The notes below the pieces were generated by a model. It was not told the origin of the DNA and made no database searches. It worked only from the letters and a program-made list of their open reading frames with translations. Position numbers and translations under genes: made by a program. 64,000 nt of DNA, taken from Myxocyprinus asiaticus (Eukaryota > Chordata > Actinopteri > Cypriniformes > Catostomidae). Within the stretch, counting starts at the first letter, position 1. Every line of letters starts with the position of its first letter. Below are positions 12,341 to 23,523 of this stretch, in pieces. The stretch covers positions 22,988,156 through 23,052,155 of the forward strand of contig NC_059348.1 of assembly GCF_019703515.2 (NCBI RefSeq), written 5' to 3'.

Positions 12341-13310
12341 CAGTGGTGCATTCTCAGGGCCACCAAAGCCTTCTATGCTGGCCTAACATGCCTAATAAAT
12401 AAATATTTTTTCATCTTTTCATTAACATTCACTTTTTTGCCTATTTATTTTCAATTGCTTTCCACTCCTAGTTCATTTACAATCGAATAGCAAAAAAACT
12501 ACGTTTATCCAATCAGATTTTCTTCCCTTAATGCTTACAAGCAAAGTGTGACAGCTGTTTCACATTGCATGCCCGAAGCTGAGCTCGTCAGGGAAGCAGT
12601 GCGTAAGTCTGAGCTCCACCCTGTTAGGCCTTCAGAATTTCTGCAGAATCCCTCAACAGTGCAAGTAAATAGGTATCTAAAGTCAGATTGTCAGATTCAT
12701 CAGCCAATCAGATTGATTTATTTGTTCTTGGTGGGTGTGGTCTTTAGGATAAGTCCCTGTCGAGGCCTTCTAGCTGACCTTGAGTGATGCAATCACGCTT
12801 TAGTGATGTACATCATTTGAAAGCGAAGAGCGCAAGATGCTGATGAGTTGGCTGTCAGAAAGCCAATAAATAGATTCTTATGGATCTGAAAACCCGAAAT
12901 GTAAACAGGAAAGGAGGGCTGATTTTCACTTCAAGCAAGTTGGTAAGTGCTTTTTGCAATGTTATAGCAACATCAGGAGTTTTCTAAGTGTAAATTAGGC
13001 TGGCTAGAGCGTCGGTTCAGTGTCGGTGTAAGTACTGAAAAGTTACCCTGTACCCTTACGTAACAAAATTGATTGCAAGCAACATTTTAATCGCAAATAT
13101 TATTAGATCACTTTTTCCTGGTATCAGACATCCTAGGTTTTGGCTTTCGTGTGTAGATGTGTTTTTAAAATATCAATTGGTATTATTAATTGGCAGTGAC
13201 GTAATGTATGATGTCCATAGGCATAGGGTCTTATTAATCGTGAAACAGTGTTTTCTTAATGGCATGAATCACACTGAAGGCCTAGACTTAAAATGCATAG
13301 GCCACCACTG
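12341..13310. mobile_element. Non-autonomous hAT element
   Basis: Left end CAGTGGTGCATTCTCAGGGC; the right end read in reverse is CAGTGGTGGCCTATGC. A perfect 8-bp duplication TAGTAGTC flanks it (12333-12340 and 13311-13318). The interior (970 bp in total) has no transposase frame. The 370 bp between this element and the minisatellite to its left hold nothing recognisable. Confidence 0.8.
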
Positions 13311-13318
13311 TAGTAGTC

Positions 13319-14834
13319 TGTTTCTGTCTTATTCTCCATTCACATTGCTTTATGTAAGGAGATACTTCAATTAGATTTAAAGTAAAATAAATAAATAAAT
13401 AACTGTTTCTATTTTTTGACCTAATACTGCTTTGAAATACAGAGCAATCTTTTGTCAGGGCTAGTGTTAATCTTTTGGATGTGTTTTGCTGAAAAAAGGA
13501 TAAGCTTCAGCAGCAGTTGTATAAGTCTGTCTCTTGATCATTTCTTTGTATTCATCATCTTTATTTTCAGAATGTTATATAACAACATTATGGTTTTAAT
13601 TAACTTGCATATTATATACACATATAACACTCGTTCAAAATACATGACATTAATTTTTACAATAAATTGCAAATCACAAATTTTGTGATGTGTTGCTGAG
13701 GTCTGGACATGTTTACTAAGACACATAAACGATTCAATTCTGATCAAACTAACATTGACAATTTGACACGTAGAAGGATGATAGCTCATTTAGGTCAAAT
13801 ATTTTAGTTATTTCAGGTTTAATTTTAAGAATACCCATTCAACTAGTAAAAATATGTTTTGTGTGTGTGTGAGAAACCAAAATATCTCATTTAAATATAA
13901 ATATATGAGTACTTTGTAAGGTACACTGAGATCTTGCTGCAAATACAAAGTGAGCAATTCTTGCTTCAGAGAGTGATTCTGAGAAAAATGGATTGTGACA
14001 TCACCCTCACACTCTTTGAATCACATGGCAAGGAAGATGCTTGGCACAGGGACACTGACACACTCACCAGACACAACTACAGGGGTATTGCTGTCTTTAC
14101 AATCAGACAACCCTGCTGAAAAGATCAGCGTGATGAATTTCCATGCTAGCCCAGTCTGGTTTATGAGGTAAAATCCTCACCTACCACACAGGAGACCCAA
14201 ATCACTCTCTTATGCAGCTCCATTTCAGTTAGGATGCTGCCATAGAAGACAGCTGCCTATATAGGCAGGAGACAGCGAGGCAGCTCACTAGGTTTTGGAA
14301 CAGAGCCAATATCACACCGAAAATATGACATTTGCTGTTTTACTCTCAGAATTGATCACAGAATCAAATACTGGCCCCCTGCTTGTCATGGAGCTCTCTG
14401 TAAAAAGATAACAGTTCAGTTGTGTATGGCAAGTGTTGCAATGCCACTCTGGAAGGACAGGTACAGGCCTTAACATAGAAATGCTCCATCATTTGTAAGT
14501 TGTCTGTTTTCATCAACCCTCTCTACTTCTTTTAATATGTAAGTGTTTTTAAAAGGCAAGGCCTGAAAAGACTATCCGAAGGAGCCTTATTACACCTGCT
14601 CTACCAATACAAATGAGCACATGACTATGAGAATATGATGATAACAGAATGGTGGCTCCATCTGTATAGAAAAAGATGCAAAGGTATTCATTTAATATAA
14701 ATTCAGAGAGACCTTTTGGTAAAGCTCCTGTTTGAGTAAATTAAAGTGGCTGTTTAAAAACAGTTTGAACTAGTATCTAGCATATCACAAATGCCATTAT
14801 TCAGTTTCCATGTGACGTGTACACAAATCCAACT
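13319..14834. other. Intergenic DNA, no feature recognised
   Basis: AT-rich to about 13900, then more balanced. A short GTGTGTGTGTG run lies near 13860. No coding, RNA or repeat-end signal was found. Confidence 0.5.
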
Positions 14835-15820
14835 GAATACCAACGTGAACCAGGAGACCAAGAAGGCCAGGCGGATGGTCAGGAGACCAGGGCAGATCAG
14901 ACGGACAGTCCGGAGACCAGGGCTGATCAGGTGGATGGCCCATAGACCAAGGAGACCAGGGCTGATCTAGTGGAACACCAGGTGCGGAGCCATAGAAGAC
15001 TCAGTGGGCGGAGCCACTAGACAGGGGTCAGCAGTCTGGACGACGGCCACTGGACAGGGATCATACTGAACGCGGGTGGTTGTTGGACACTGAACAGGTT
15101 TAATGAATACTGAGAACTGAACAGGCTCTGGGAAGCAGACAAGCTCTGGGAACTGGACGGACTTGGGAAACTCACCAGGCTCAGAGAACTGGACCAGCTC
15201 GGAGAACTGGTCAGGTGTGGACATGCTTGGGGCACTGGACAGGCTCGTCAACTGCCTCGGGACACTGGACAGGCTCGTCGACAGGGAACAGCCTCCATGG
15301 CTGTGAGCACCAGCAGTGACAGGGGAACGACCTCCATGGCTGCGAGCACTAGCAGTGATAGGGGAATGACCTCCGTGGTTGTGAGCACAGGCAGTGACAG
15401 GGGAACGACCTCTGTGGTTGTGAGCACAGGCAGTGACAGGGGAATGACCTCCATGGTCGTGAGCACAGGCAGTGACAGGGGAACGACCTCCGTAGTCATG
15501 AGCACAGGCAGTGACAGGGGAACGACCTCCGTGGTCGTGAGCACCGGCAGTGACCGGGGAACGACCTCTGTGGTCATGAGTACAGGCAGCTGTGGGAATG
15601 GCCTCTGTGGCTTAGGAAGCTGGCACTGGGACGTACGTGGCTTTTGGCGCTGGCTCTGGGATGGTCAAGGTTACAGGTGCTAGCTCTGGGACGGTCGAGG
15701 CTACAGGCGCTAGCTCTGGGATGGTCGAGGCTACAGGCGCTAGCTCTGGGATGGTCAAGGCTGCAGGTGCTAGCTCTAGGACAGTCAAGGCTGCAGGCAC
15801 TAGCTCTGGGGCGGTCGAGG

Positions 15821-16123
15821 CTACATGAACTGGCTCGTGGACCATGGAAGGCGTGGGCGCTGGCTCATGTACCCCACAGTGTAAGGGGAGAGTGTGAGCC
15901 TCAAAGCATTGTCAATTAATTCTACTAAAGAGAGTTCACACTTGCCTCTAGGCAGGCAGGACTTCACTGGCTCATTGAGTCCAAAACGATAGATGTCCTT
16001 GAAACAAATATCTCCCCAATTAAATTCCTGGGCGAGACTGCAGAAACGCTCAGTATACTGCTCGATGGTTAAGTCTCCCTGTTTGAGACAGCAGTTGCAA
16101 AGCTGCAAGATCCATAGTTGCAT
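15821..16123 (-). pseudogene. Gag-like fragment (capsid C-terminal region)
   Basis: A 100-residue frame begins with ATG a few bases inside the LTR. The segment GDLTIEQYTERFCSLAQEF followed by FGLNEP and LSLVELIDNALRL fits the C-terminal capsid region of Ty3/gypsy Gag and aligns by eye with the Gag fragments at 52080 and 61300. No zinc knuckle is present and the frame stops at 15821, before the repeat blocks. Confidence 0.6.
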
Positions 16124-16135
16124 GATCAGTTGTTC

Positions 16136-16389
16136 TGTAACGAATGCTAGAGGAAGTCAAGAGAGCAGGATCTAAGTGCAGCTTTATTTAATAAGAAAAC
16201 GAGTCCAGATACAAAACTTGGAAAACACAGGAACAAAACAAAAGCAGGTGTTACTCGTGATCTGATTTATGTTTTCACAACTTTTCTCTCTTTTCTGAAC
16301 CCAACAGGAAGTCCAAATAAGTAGATTGTTGAAGGGATTAGGAACTCCCAGCGAGGGCTGAAAGAGACTGGACCGAGTGGGCCGTAACA
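16136..16389 (-). repeat. 5' LTR of the truncated element
   Basis: On the minus strand the repeat starts TGTTACGGCCC and ends CATTCGTTACA, giving TG...CA ends. Its 3' part (AATAAAGCTGCACTTAGATC then CTGCTCT) matches the 3' part of the LTR at 51700. Immediately inside it is GAACAACTGATC, similar to the start of the internal region of the 51.7-kb element. Confidence 0.75.
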
Positions 16390-17324
16390 CTCCAGGCTAT
16401 CACTGAGGAATGTTGTATGAAAGCCTATTGTGAGGACTAAACACTGCTGCTTTATGGAACTCAACCTGTAAACTCCTTGAGGACTCTGTTGTTTGATTGC
16501 ACAAAAGACTGTTCTATGAGTGCAAGAGATCTCACAGGAGAGGGTGAACCAGACCTGTGTATTATGTATGCAGAGTTGGCTTGGTCAACAAAGCCAAGGA
16601 GTATTTTTTTTTTTTTTTTTTTTGCTGCAGAGTAAACCTGGAGATATAGATAGCCATAGAAAGAAGTTGAAAAGGCTGGGTACACAGTATTATGATCTCA
16701 ACAATAGTGTATTCTTTAAATGCCAAATTTAAGGAGGGACAGTGGATATCCCTATTTTTTTATATAACAGCTCGGCATTGAGTTACAGTAACTCTTGCAG
16801 TACATTCCTATATACACAGAATGTCATGTCCAGGGCTTGTGAAAGACTTTTAAGACAGTTTTAAGGCCTTTTAGGATGTTACTGCTGAAAACACAATCAG
16901 ACATGAAGGGAACTAACATTTTGTACTCTATGTAAAATACAATGAATGTAATACTTTAATATGGGAATTTTGGATCATGCCATATAGGGGAATGCGCAAT
17001 AATACCGACATGTGTGTAAAAAAAAGTTTAGGACAATATGTACCTGTGTAGAGGAAAGTTATCTCTAATGATATTATAATTGTATTTATTTACTATTTAT
17101 GATGCCTTGTATATTATTATACATTTTGCTTTTATATATGTTTTTGTATTATTTATTACACTTGTATATACTGCTGTTTTTTGATTATGTTATGTTTATG
17201 TGACACTGTAATGGAATACCACTTTTGGCTAATTTTGTAATTTTGTTGACTTGGACAATGACAGTAAAGCTCTAACAATCTCTAACTACACCCTTGATGA
17301 AAAGACCCGCTTACACAAGCATGA
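16390..17324. other. Intergenic DNA with possible LINE 3' tail
   Basis: Contains an 18-20 nt T run near 16604-16623. The end, around 17190-17290, reads GACTTGGACAATGACAGTAA followed by AGCTC, which resembles the 3' end of some fish retroposons; I did not identify the family. No exon is seen. Confidence 0.35.
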
Positions 17325-17545
17325 ATCTCTATTCTTGTTCAGGCTGGTTAGTGATGGTTTGGTGCTAGTCTAGGGGGTGGACCAGTATAGTCATGTTATG
17401 TACCAGCACAACATGCTGGTTAATCACCATGTTCTTTCTGGTTAAGCTGGTTGACCAAGGAAGAGCAAGGAAGTTGCTGGTTAATCTAGTTAAGAAGACT
17501 GGTAGGGACACCAGCATCCCATGCTGGGAGTTTCACTGGTGTATG
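17325..17545. repeat. CTGGTT-type dispersed repeat, copy 1
   Basis: Short GCTGGTT/ACCAGC motifs in both orientations, ending GGGACACCAGCATCCCATGC. A second copy with the same order of motifs is at 18712-18970, on the far side of a hAT element. Confidence 0.6.
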
Positions 17546-17572
17546 AATCCTTTAAATTAACTTTTTTGGATC

Positions 17573-18654
17573 TAGTGGTGATGAATTTGATTCATCTGTG
17601 ACTCAAGTCTTTTGAACCCGTTCTCCAAAAAGATTTGCTTAGATTCGTTCAATGATTTGTTCATTGTCCATTTCTGCAAATTACACCAGCAGGTGGTGCC
17701 AAATGACCGTCTTATATGTTTTGAACAAGTAAAATGCATTGAACCCAAAGAACATAGTCATTCACGACCGGAACAAGTCTATTTATCCTTTATTAAAAAG
17801 AAAATTTCATTCACAAACGAGTGTACCTGTACATTCAGTTCGTTCATGAATGATATGACCAACTGGTTCAGTGAGGGGTTGGGTTCGTTCAGTGGGTCAA
17901 ACCAATAATACGCTCCTTCACAGCCAGTACTCTAATGCTGTTGGCTCGCACTATAGTCAGTCTTCAAAAGCAACACAAGTGGAATTTGCATGTCTACAAA
18001 TATACGAAGACACTTTGAGTTTAAACAACATAATACAACCATAGCACAACATTTTCATTCACAATTCATGTAATTAACTGTATGGTTTTCAGTCATTTTT
18101 ACACATTCATAATTAGGGGATTATGTTTTGTGCATACCTATATACTTGTTTTAGTACATTTCACTCTTTTCTCTCTTTGTTGAGGGCGATTGACTCACAT
18201 GCCGAACTGAACAAACGACATGCCTCCTCTCATTCATTCAGTCAGCGGATCTTCGTTCACGAACAAGAAGACTGTGAGTGAGTCGTTCAATTCGTCCGCG
18301 AACGAGTGTACCGGTATATTCAGTTCATTCATGAACAAGTCATCTCATCTCGTTCAGACTCAAATGACCCATTCAAGTGTAAAGGGGCGTATTCGTTCAG
18401 CAGGTCAAACCAATTATATTCTCCTTCACAGCCCACACTCAGATGCAATTGGCCCGCACTATAATCAGTCTTTACAGGCATGAAAAGCCACCAAAGCAGT
18501 CTCGCACTTCAAACCAGAGCTCATTGTCTTCGAAAGGGAAAGACATCTGTGAAAGAGAAATATGAGTCAGTGTATGGAGGTGAACCAGAACAATTTGTTC
18601 ACTTAAAAGATTCGTTCAAAAAAGATTGATTAGTTCACAGACACAACATCACTA
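17573..18654. mobile_element. hAT-like element with TTCGTTCA repeats
   Basis: Left end TAGTGGTGATGAATTTGATT; the right end read in reverse is TAGTGATGTTGTGTCTGTG. The 8-bp flanks are TTTGGATC (17565-17572) and GTTGGATC (18655-18662), one mismatch. The interior is filled with repeated TTCGTTCA/GAACGAA and TCATGAACGA-like words. No transposase was seen. Confidence 0.65.
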
Positions 18655-18711
18655 GTTGGATCATTCCAAGATCCCTAGAATGGCTTTTAATATTAAAGCT
18701 CCCTGTTGAAT

Positions 18712-18970
18712 GTACCAGCATGAATTTCCATGCTTGTTCAAGATGGTTTATGCTGGTTATTTTCTGATCTAGCTGGTTGACCAGTATAGCCATGCTGTTC
18801 ACCAACACAAGTCACCTTGTGAAGATGGTTGACCAACATTATCTTACAGGTGAAGTTGGTTAACCAAGGAAGTCTCGCTGGTTAAGCCAGTTAAAAAGTC
18901 TAGTGGGGACACCAGCATCTCAGGCTGGGCACCAGCATTAAACACACAGCATATGCTGGTCTTTTTAGCT
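18712..18970. repeat. CTGGTT-type dispersed repeat, copy 2
   Basis: Same motif order as 17325-17545: GCTGGTTGACCAGTATAGCC, GGTTAACCAAGGAAGTC, GGGGACACCAGCATCTCAG. Two similar copies therefore flank the hAT element at about 1.4 kb spacing. Confidence 0.6.
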
Positions 18971-19494
18971 GGGCATTCCATTATAACCCCAAATTTTGGT
19001 AGGGGTCACTGAGGTTGTCTTTATTTTGTAAATATTACGTATTTACACTTTTAAAAAATCAGTGCAGTGCCCAGTTCTGTGTTAAATTGGGACATACCCT
19101 GTTGCTAAGCAACAGAGTAAGGTTATCCTTGTGGCAGTTTTGCTGGCTGTCTCTTGCTGTTATGAACTAGACAGATAGACCTTCAGAAAAGCATTCTGTG
19201 TTTATTTCATTCCTTTAGACAAACCCTATTCATAGAACATGTGCAGTTATCTATTATGCAACTATTAGGTCAATAATCACATCCATTTTTGCCAACATTG
19301 CCATACATATCATGCCAAATATGCCAGCATCCCCTGACAATCAATCACAGATCATAGATTGGTAATACTTTAACATAGATGTTATATGCAATTACTGGAT
19401 TACTTTTATTTTATTACAACAACAACAACAACAATATAGTATTTTTATTACAGAACCTTTATATAACACATGCAACACATCAAGTCAGTGTGTA
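18971..19494. other. Intergenic DNA, no feature recognised
   Basis: Includes a short (CAA)n run near 19420-19434. No gene or repeat ends were found. Confidence 0.5.
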
Positions 19495-19502
19495 GAATTT
19501 AT

Positions 19503-20512
19503 GGTAACACTTTCTATAAAGCCTGCATTTATTCTTAACGCATTATAATGTATGCATAATGCCTTATAATAAACCTTATAATATGCTGTATTTTCTCATA
19601 AATAATTGTAACAACAGTTATAATATGAAATAATACTTACATATTTATGGTTATAACATTTAAGAGTATGCTGCATTATAACACTAGATCAACACCAAGT
19701 TTTTAAGTTATAATGTATTATAGGTACCATAGTTATAATGTATTATAAGTTTTGACATTGTTTATTTAAGATCAAAACCTGCACAGTATCTTCCTACAAC
19801 TTATGAGTGGTTTTTTACCGCTTTATGTCAAATGACAAATGCAATGTCTTCTTGTAAACATCCAAAAGGTTTATAATGTGGTCATAATCTTTTATAAGTG
19901 GTCTTTGTCTGCTTTAAATAAAGAAATTAAAGCTACAGTAGGTCTTCTTTTAAACAGCCATAAGATATTAGGAAGTGGTTATAAGACACATTTGCTTTGA
20001 ATATTTTTATTGTAATACTTTATATTTAATAAAATCAACAAAACCACATAACATTATTTCAGATGTAAAAGAGTTATCAGCTTAAACTTGCTTACATTAA
20101 AATGAACTTTGGCCTCAGAGGGAACACTCAAAAATGAACAAAGAAACAGCTCTACTAAAGGCTAAGCACTGGCACTCTAAATTATGAGTTTTTACTCATT
20201 TGTGTTCTAAGAATGTACGAAGTCACAAGAGTGTTTATTATAAGGCATTATGCATACATTATAATGCGTTAAGAATACCCTTATAATGCATTATAAATAC
20301 AGGCTTCATCGTGTGTTTTAATGCACTGTAATCTTAAAAGTTATAACCACAAATAGGTAAGTATTATATCATATTACAACTGTTGTTACAATTATTTATG
20401 AGACATTACAATATATTATACGGTTTATTATAAGGCTTTATGCATGCATTATAATATGTTAAGAATACCCTTATAATGCATTATAAATACAGGCTTCATA
20501 GAAAGTGTTACC
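19503..20512. mobile_element. GGTAACAC inverted-repeat element, copy 1
   Basis: Ends are inverted: GGTAACACTTTCTATAAAGC on the left, GGTAACACTTTCTATGAAGC in reverse on the right. Flanks GAATTTAT (19495-19502) and AAATTTAT (20513-20520) match at 7 of 8, consistent with an 8-bp duplication. The interior is made of CATTATAATG-like words in both orientations and TTATAAC tracts, with no coding potential. Confidence 0.8.
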
Positions 20513-20633
20513 AAATTTATGTACACTGAACCTTAGTGTAGTTCTGGTGGTTTTCAAACACAACAGATTTCTCTTGAAGAAAGTATCCAACAAAAAAGGG
20601 ACATTCAGTGAGAAAAGAACTGTCCACTGACCA

Positions 20634-20993
20634 TTTTGTTAATTAGTTTGTGACAAATACATAAAGTTGTATTTGTTAACATTAGCTAATTACATTAGTT
20701 ATCATGAACTAACAATGCACAATACTTTTTATTAATCTTGAATCATGTTCATTTCAACATAAACATTTTAAAATGAATAGTTGTATTTGTTAACATTAGT
20801 TAATGCATTATAAACCAAAACGAAATAACAATGAAAAAATGTATTTTAATAAATTAACATCATCCAAGGTTAATTAAATGCTGTAAAAAATAAATTAAAA
20901 AAAGGCATCAAAGTTACTTCATGATACCTAATGCATTAACTAATGCTAATTAACAAATACAACACCATTGTAAAGTGTTACCAGAAATACTTT
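20634..20993. mobile_element. AT-rich fold-back repeat related to 36.1 kb
   Basis: The left side has GTATTTGTTAACATTAGC and the right side its inverse (GCTAATTAACAAATACAA), ending GTAAAGTGTTACC. The same arrangement occurs at 36105-36438. The left GGTAACAC end appears lost here. Confidence 0.55.
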
Positions 20994-20997
20994 CCGT

Positions 20998-21090
20998 ATA
21001 GACCCTTTGCCCTGCTGGTTTGCTGGTCTTAGCCGGTCTCCCAGCCTTTTCAGACTGGTCTGGTTTGCTGGTTTAGAAGGATTTACAAGC
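20998..21090. repeat. CTGGTCT repeat fragment
   Basis: A few units of GCTGGTTTGCTGGTCTTAGC type, related to the minisatellite at 10.7 kb. Confidence 0.6.
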
Positions 21091-21099
21091 CAGCATCCC

Positions 21100-22160
21100 T
21101 CTTGCGACCGAGTCAAAAGAAGGTGTCAAGAGTGTAACTCTCAACAACTACACACTTAAATCACAGCTCTTAAAAGAAGACCCTCTCTCTGCGGGAGGGT
21201 CAGAACAGGCCGGACTATCCCCAAAGCCTCTGAAATTTGTGGTCTTGTTAAAAACACTTAGCTAAGAATTTTGTGCCAAGTGAAAAGGGGGTGTTTGCTC
21301 TGCCTGTTTTCTCCCAGTACATTCACTAAATGGTTAGAGCAATCTGCTTTCAGGGGACTCAGATCGGAACCAAAGATTGGTGGGCCAATGTGACGGTTGC
21401 AGCCTGTGAAGGCTCAGAGGGTCCACAGCCATTGGGACTTGGGGGGGGGGGGGGGGGGGGGGGACATAATGACAAAGCTGTCCCCGGAGGTCCCTGTCCA
21501 CATAAAAGCGTGATTATTCCTTGTTTGGCAAGGGCAGCTGATGGTAGGACTGGTCAGACACTGGACTCTGTATTCCTCAGTCTTATTAGACGAGGGTCCT
21601 CTCCCCTCCTGGTCACAGTGTCGGGCTTGTTGTTTTATTGGGGAGCACTGTGGGAAAGTCATTAAAGTGTAAAGCATCTCTCTTTTATTTATTTCAGAAG
21701 GATCTCTTAGAAAAGAGAGAGGGAGATGATGAGATCCTGCTGGTAATGAGCGGTGACATGTCAGTCTTTCCATTTTAAAAGCTTCTGCCAATCAGTGCTG
21801 TTCTCCATCAATGCGCCATCCATTCAGCCTTTCTCCACTGGGAAGAGCAATAGACACATTACAATGTTTGATCTGTGCTCCTCATCTGGTCACAAAGAGC
21901 AGCTTTCACAGATATTTTATTACAGCGCTTCTTCCTTCCAACAGACCCCATCAAATCATCATTTGTTTAAGTGGCTCCCGTACACACCTGTTGCATAACC
22001 CCATCTTGATGAGCTAATGAGGCTGTTAAAGGCTTGTCACAAGCTATTTAGCCTTTACTGCTGAGCAGTTGTGAAGGAAGTGCTTTTCAAGTGTCAAGCA
22101 GGTGAATTCAGGAACGTTGGCTCTCTCGTGCAAAGAAAGCTTCTGTACTACTCTAGCTAC
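21100..22160. other. Repeat-poor block, candidate conserved non-coding DNA
   Basis: About 1 kb of balanced composition with no recognised repeat, in a region otherwise full of them. No long coding frame exists. It contains several homeodomain-type TAAT cores (for example AGCTAATGAGGC near 22010), GATTATTCC near 21510, and a pyrimidine-rich tract followed by CAG near 21690. It is interrupted by the G run at 21441-21463. An enhancer is my inference only. Confidence 0.3.
21441..21463 (+). repeat. Homopolymer run of 23 G
   Basis: Twenty-three consecutive G. Such a run is slippery in replication and sequencing and can form G-quadruplex structures; the exact length should be treated with caution. 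Confidence 0.95.
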
Positions 22161-22185
22161 TCTTGGAACTTGGCAGTGCGTTTTT

Positions 22186-22283
22186 GTAGATATTGTTGAC
22201 TTCTGCATGACAAATTGCTTGTTGTGTTCCTCATTTGTAAGTCATTTTGGATAAATGTGTCTGCTAAATGACTAAATGCAAAT
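22186..22283 (+). repeat. Retroposon 3' tail (LINE/SINE type)
   Basis: Ends with GTAAGTCATTTTGGATAAAT and TCTGCTAAATGACTAAATGC, a 3' tail very widespread in fish LINE/SINE families. The copy at 34737-34831 shares about 50 bp of upstream sequence (GACAAATTGCTTGTTGTGTT). Confidence 0.65.
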
Positions 22284-23523
22284 GTTAGTGGAGGACTGGG
22301 CGCAAAAATGCCTCTAAAAATGAATCATAATAATAAAAAAAATTACCCCAAAATTAAAAATGTGGGGACATAAAATGAAAGAAAAAAAATGTTTTTTTAT
22401 TAGTAAAATCTGATATATTCTAAATATTATTTTGGTCCTAGTTATGAATATAATGGGATAAATAGGAGTTGATGTTGATTTAATTAGGGTAAGAGGTAAT
22501 ACATTTGGTGATTTCAAATATTGAAAAAAAAAAAAAAAAAAAAAAATGCCCCTGAAAATCAAATTCAGGGGGCAAATATTGCCCCTTAATGTAAAACTTA
22601 AATTCTGACACTGGTGGAAATGTTTGGATTTTGATTGCTGATTAGATGATTATATATTTCAGTCTATATATTCATGAGAAGAAAGGGATGCATTAGAATC
22701 ATCTTTACAAAATACAGTTGTAAACCAGTATGATGCAGTCTGTTCCGAATAGCATTAGTTTGTGCATCACATTATCTGGTGCTGTGGTGGAGGCCTCTAT
22801 TGGTGAACAATAATAATGCAACTTGTTTACCAATATCATCCCATACAGGAGCCTGCCAAACCTTTTCTGGTGAATGAAGCACCAATGCATCATGAAGTTT
22901 GGTGAGCTAAATATTAAGCAAAATAATCGATAATTCAACCCACACAGTCGTTGCAGTCATCCTGTTGTCATTAAAGATTTGGAACTGTCCTGTTGGTAAC
23001 TAGCTAATGGGTCATTTAACAGAGTACTAAAGAAAATACACAAACGTGAGTTCTGCAGAAATAGATTCAAAATACGTACTAGGCCAAGTGAACTTACAGA
23101 AGAAACAACATGGCATTACTGAGTCTTTTTTTGGTTGCACCTTCTATTGATCTGTTTGGATAACATGTAGAGTCAAAGTTAGTAAAAAAAAAAAAAAAAA
23201 AAAAAAGACATAAAAATCAATCCCATGCATGCCTGGAAAAGCAATTAAATTGACATGTTGAAAAGGCATTTTCACAATTCTAAAATTAAACATCATTGAT
23301 TATTGTCTCTTTATTGGCTTGGTGGGTTCCTGTATCTGGTAGGTCATGGTGCAAGCAACACCAAAGTCATGGGTTGCTGGTTACTTGAAGGAGGTCAAAG
23401 TTGCTGGTTACTCTTTGTTGTAAGTCTTTGGTATTCTTAATGACTTGGGTAAGTAAAAAAAAACATGGTACCCTCATAACTGCCCAGCGACAGGACAGTA
23501 ATTCCTAGAACATCTAGTGCTAC
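22284..23523. other. Intergenic DNA, no gene seen
   Basis: AT-rich with A runs of about 22 near 22524-22545 and 23184-23205. No exon or transposon ends recognised. Confidence 0.5.

Larger units (their letters stand above)
14835..16389 (-). mobile_element. Truncated Gag-plus-repeats LTR element
   Basis: Read on the minus strand this is one LTR (16389-16136), a small Gag-like frame, then tandem-repeat blocks: 30-bp units (15660-15840) reading like ELAPVASTVP, 39-bp units (15290-15590) reading TTEVVPLSLPVLT, a degenerate Phe/Pro/Ser stretch, and GACCAGGGCTGATCAG-type units (14845-14990). The same order of blocks occurs in the complete element at 51700-54767, so the two belong to one family. No second LTR is seen at the left end, so this copy is 3'-truncated. 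Frames are broken several times. Confidence 0.75.
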
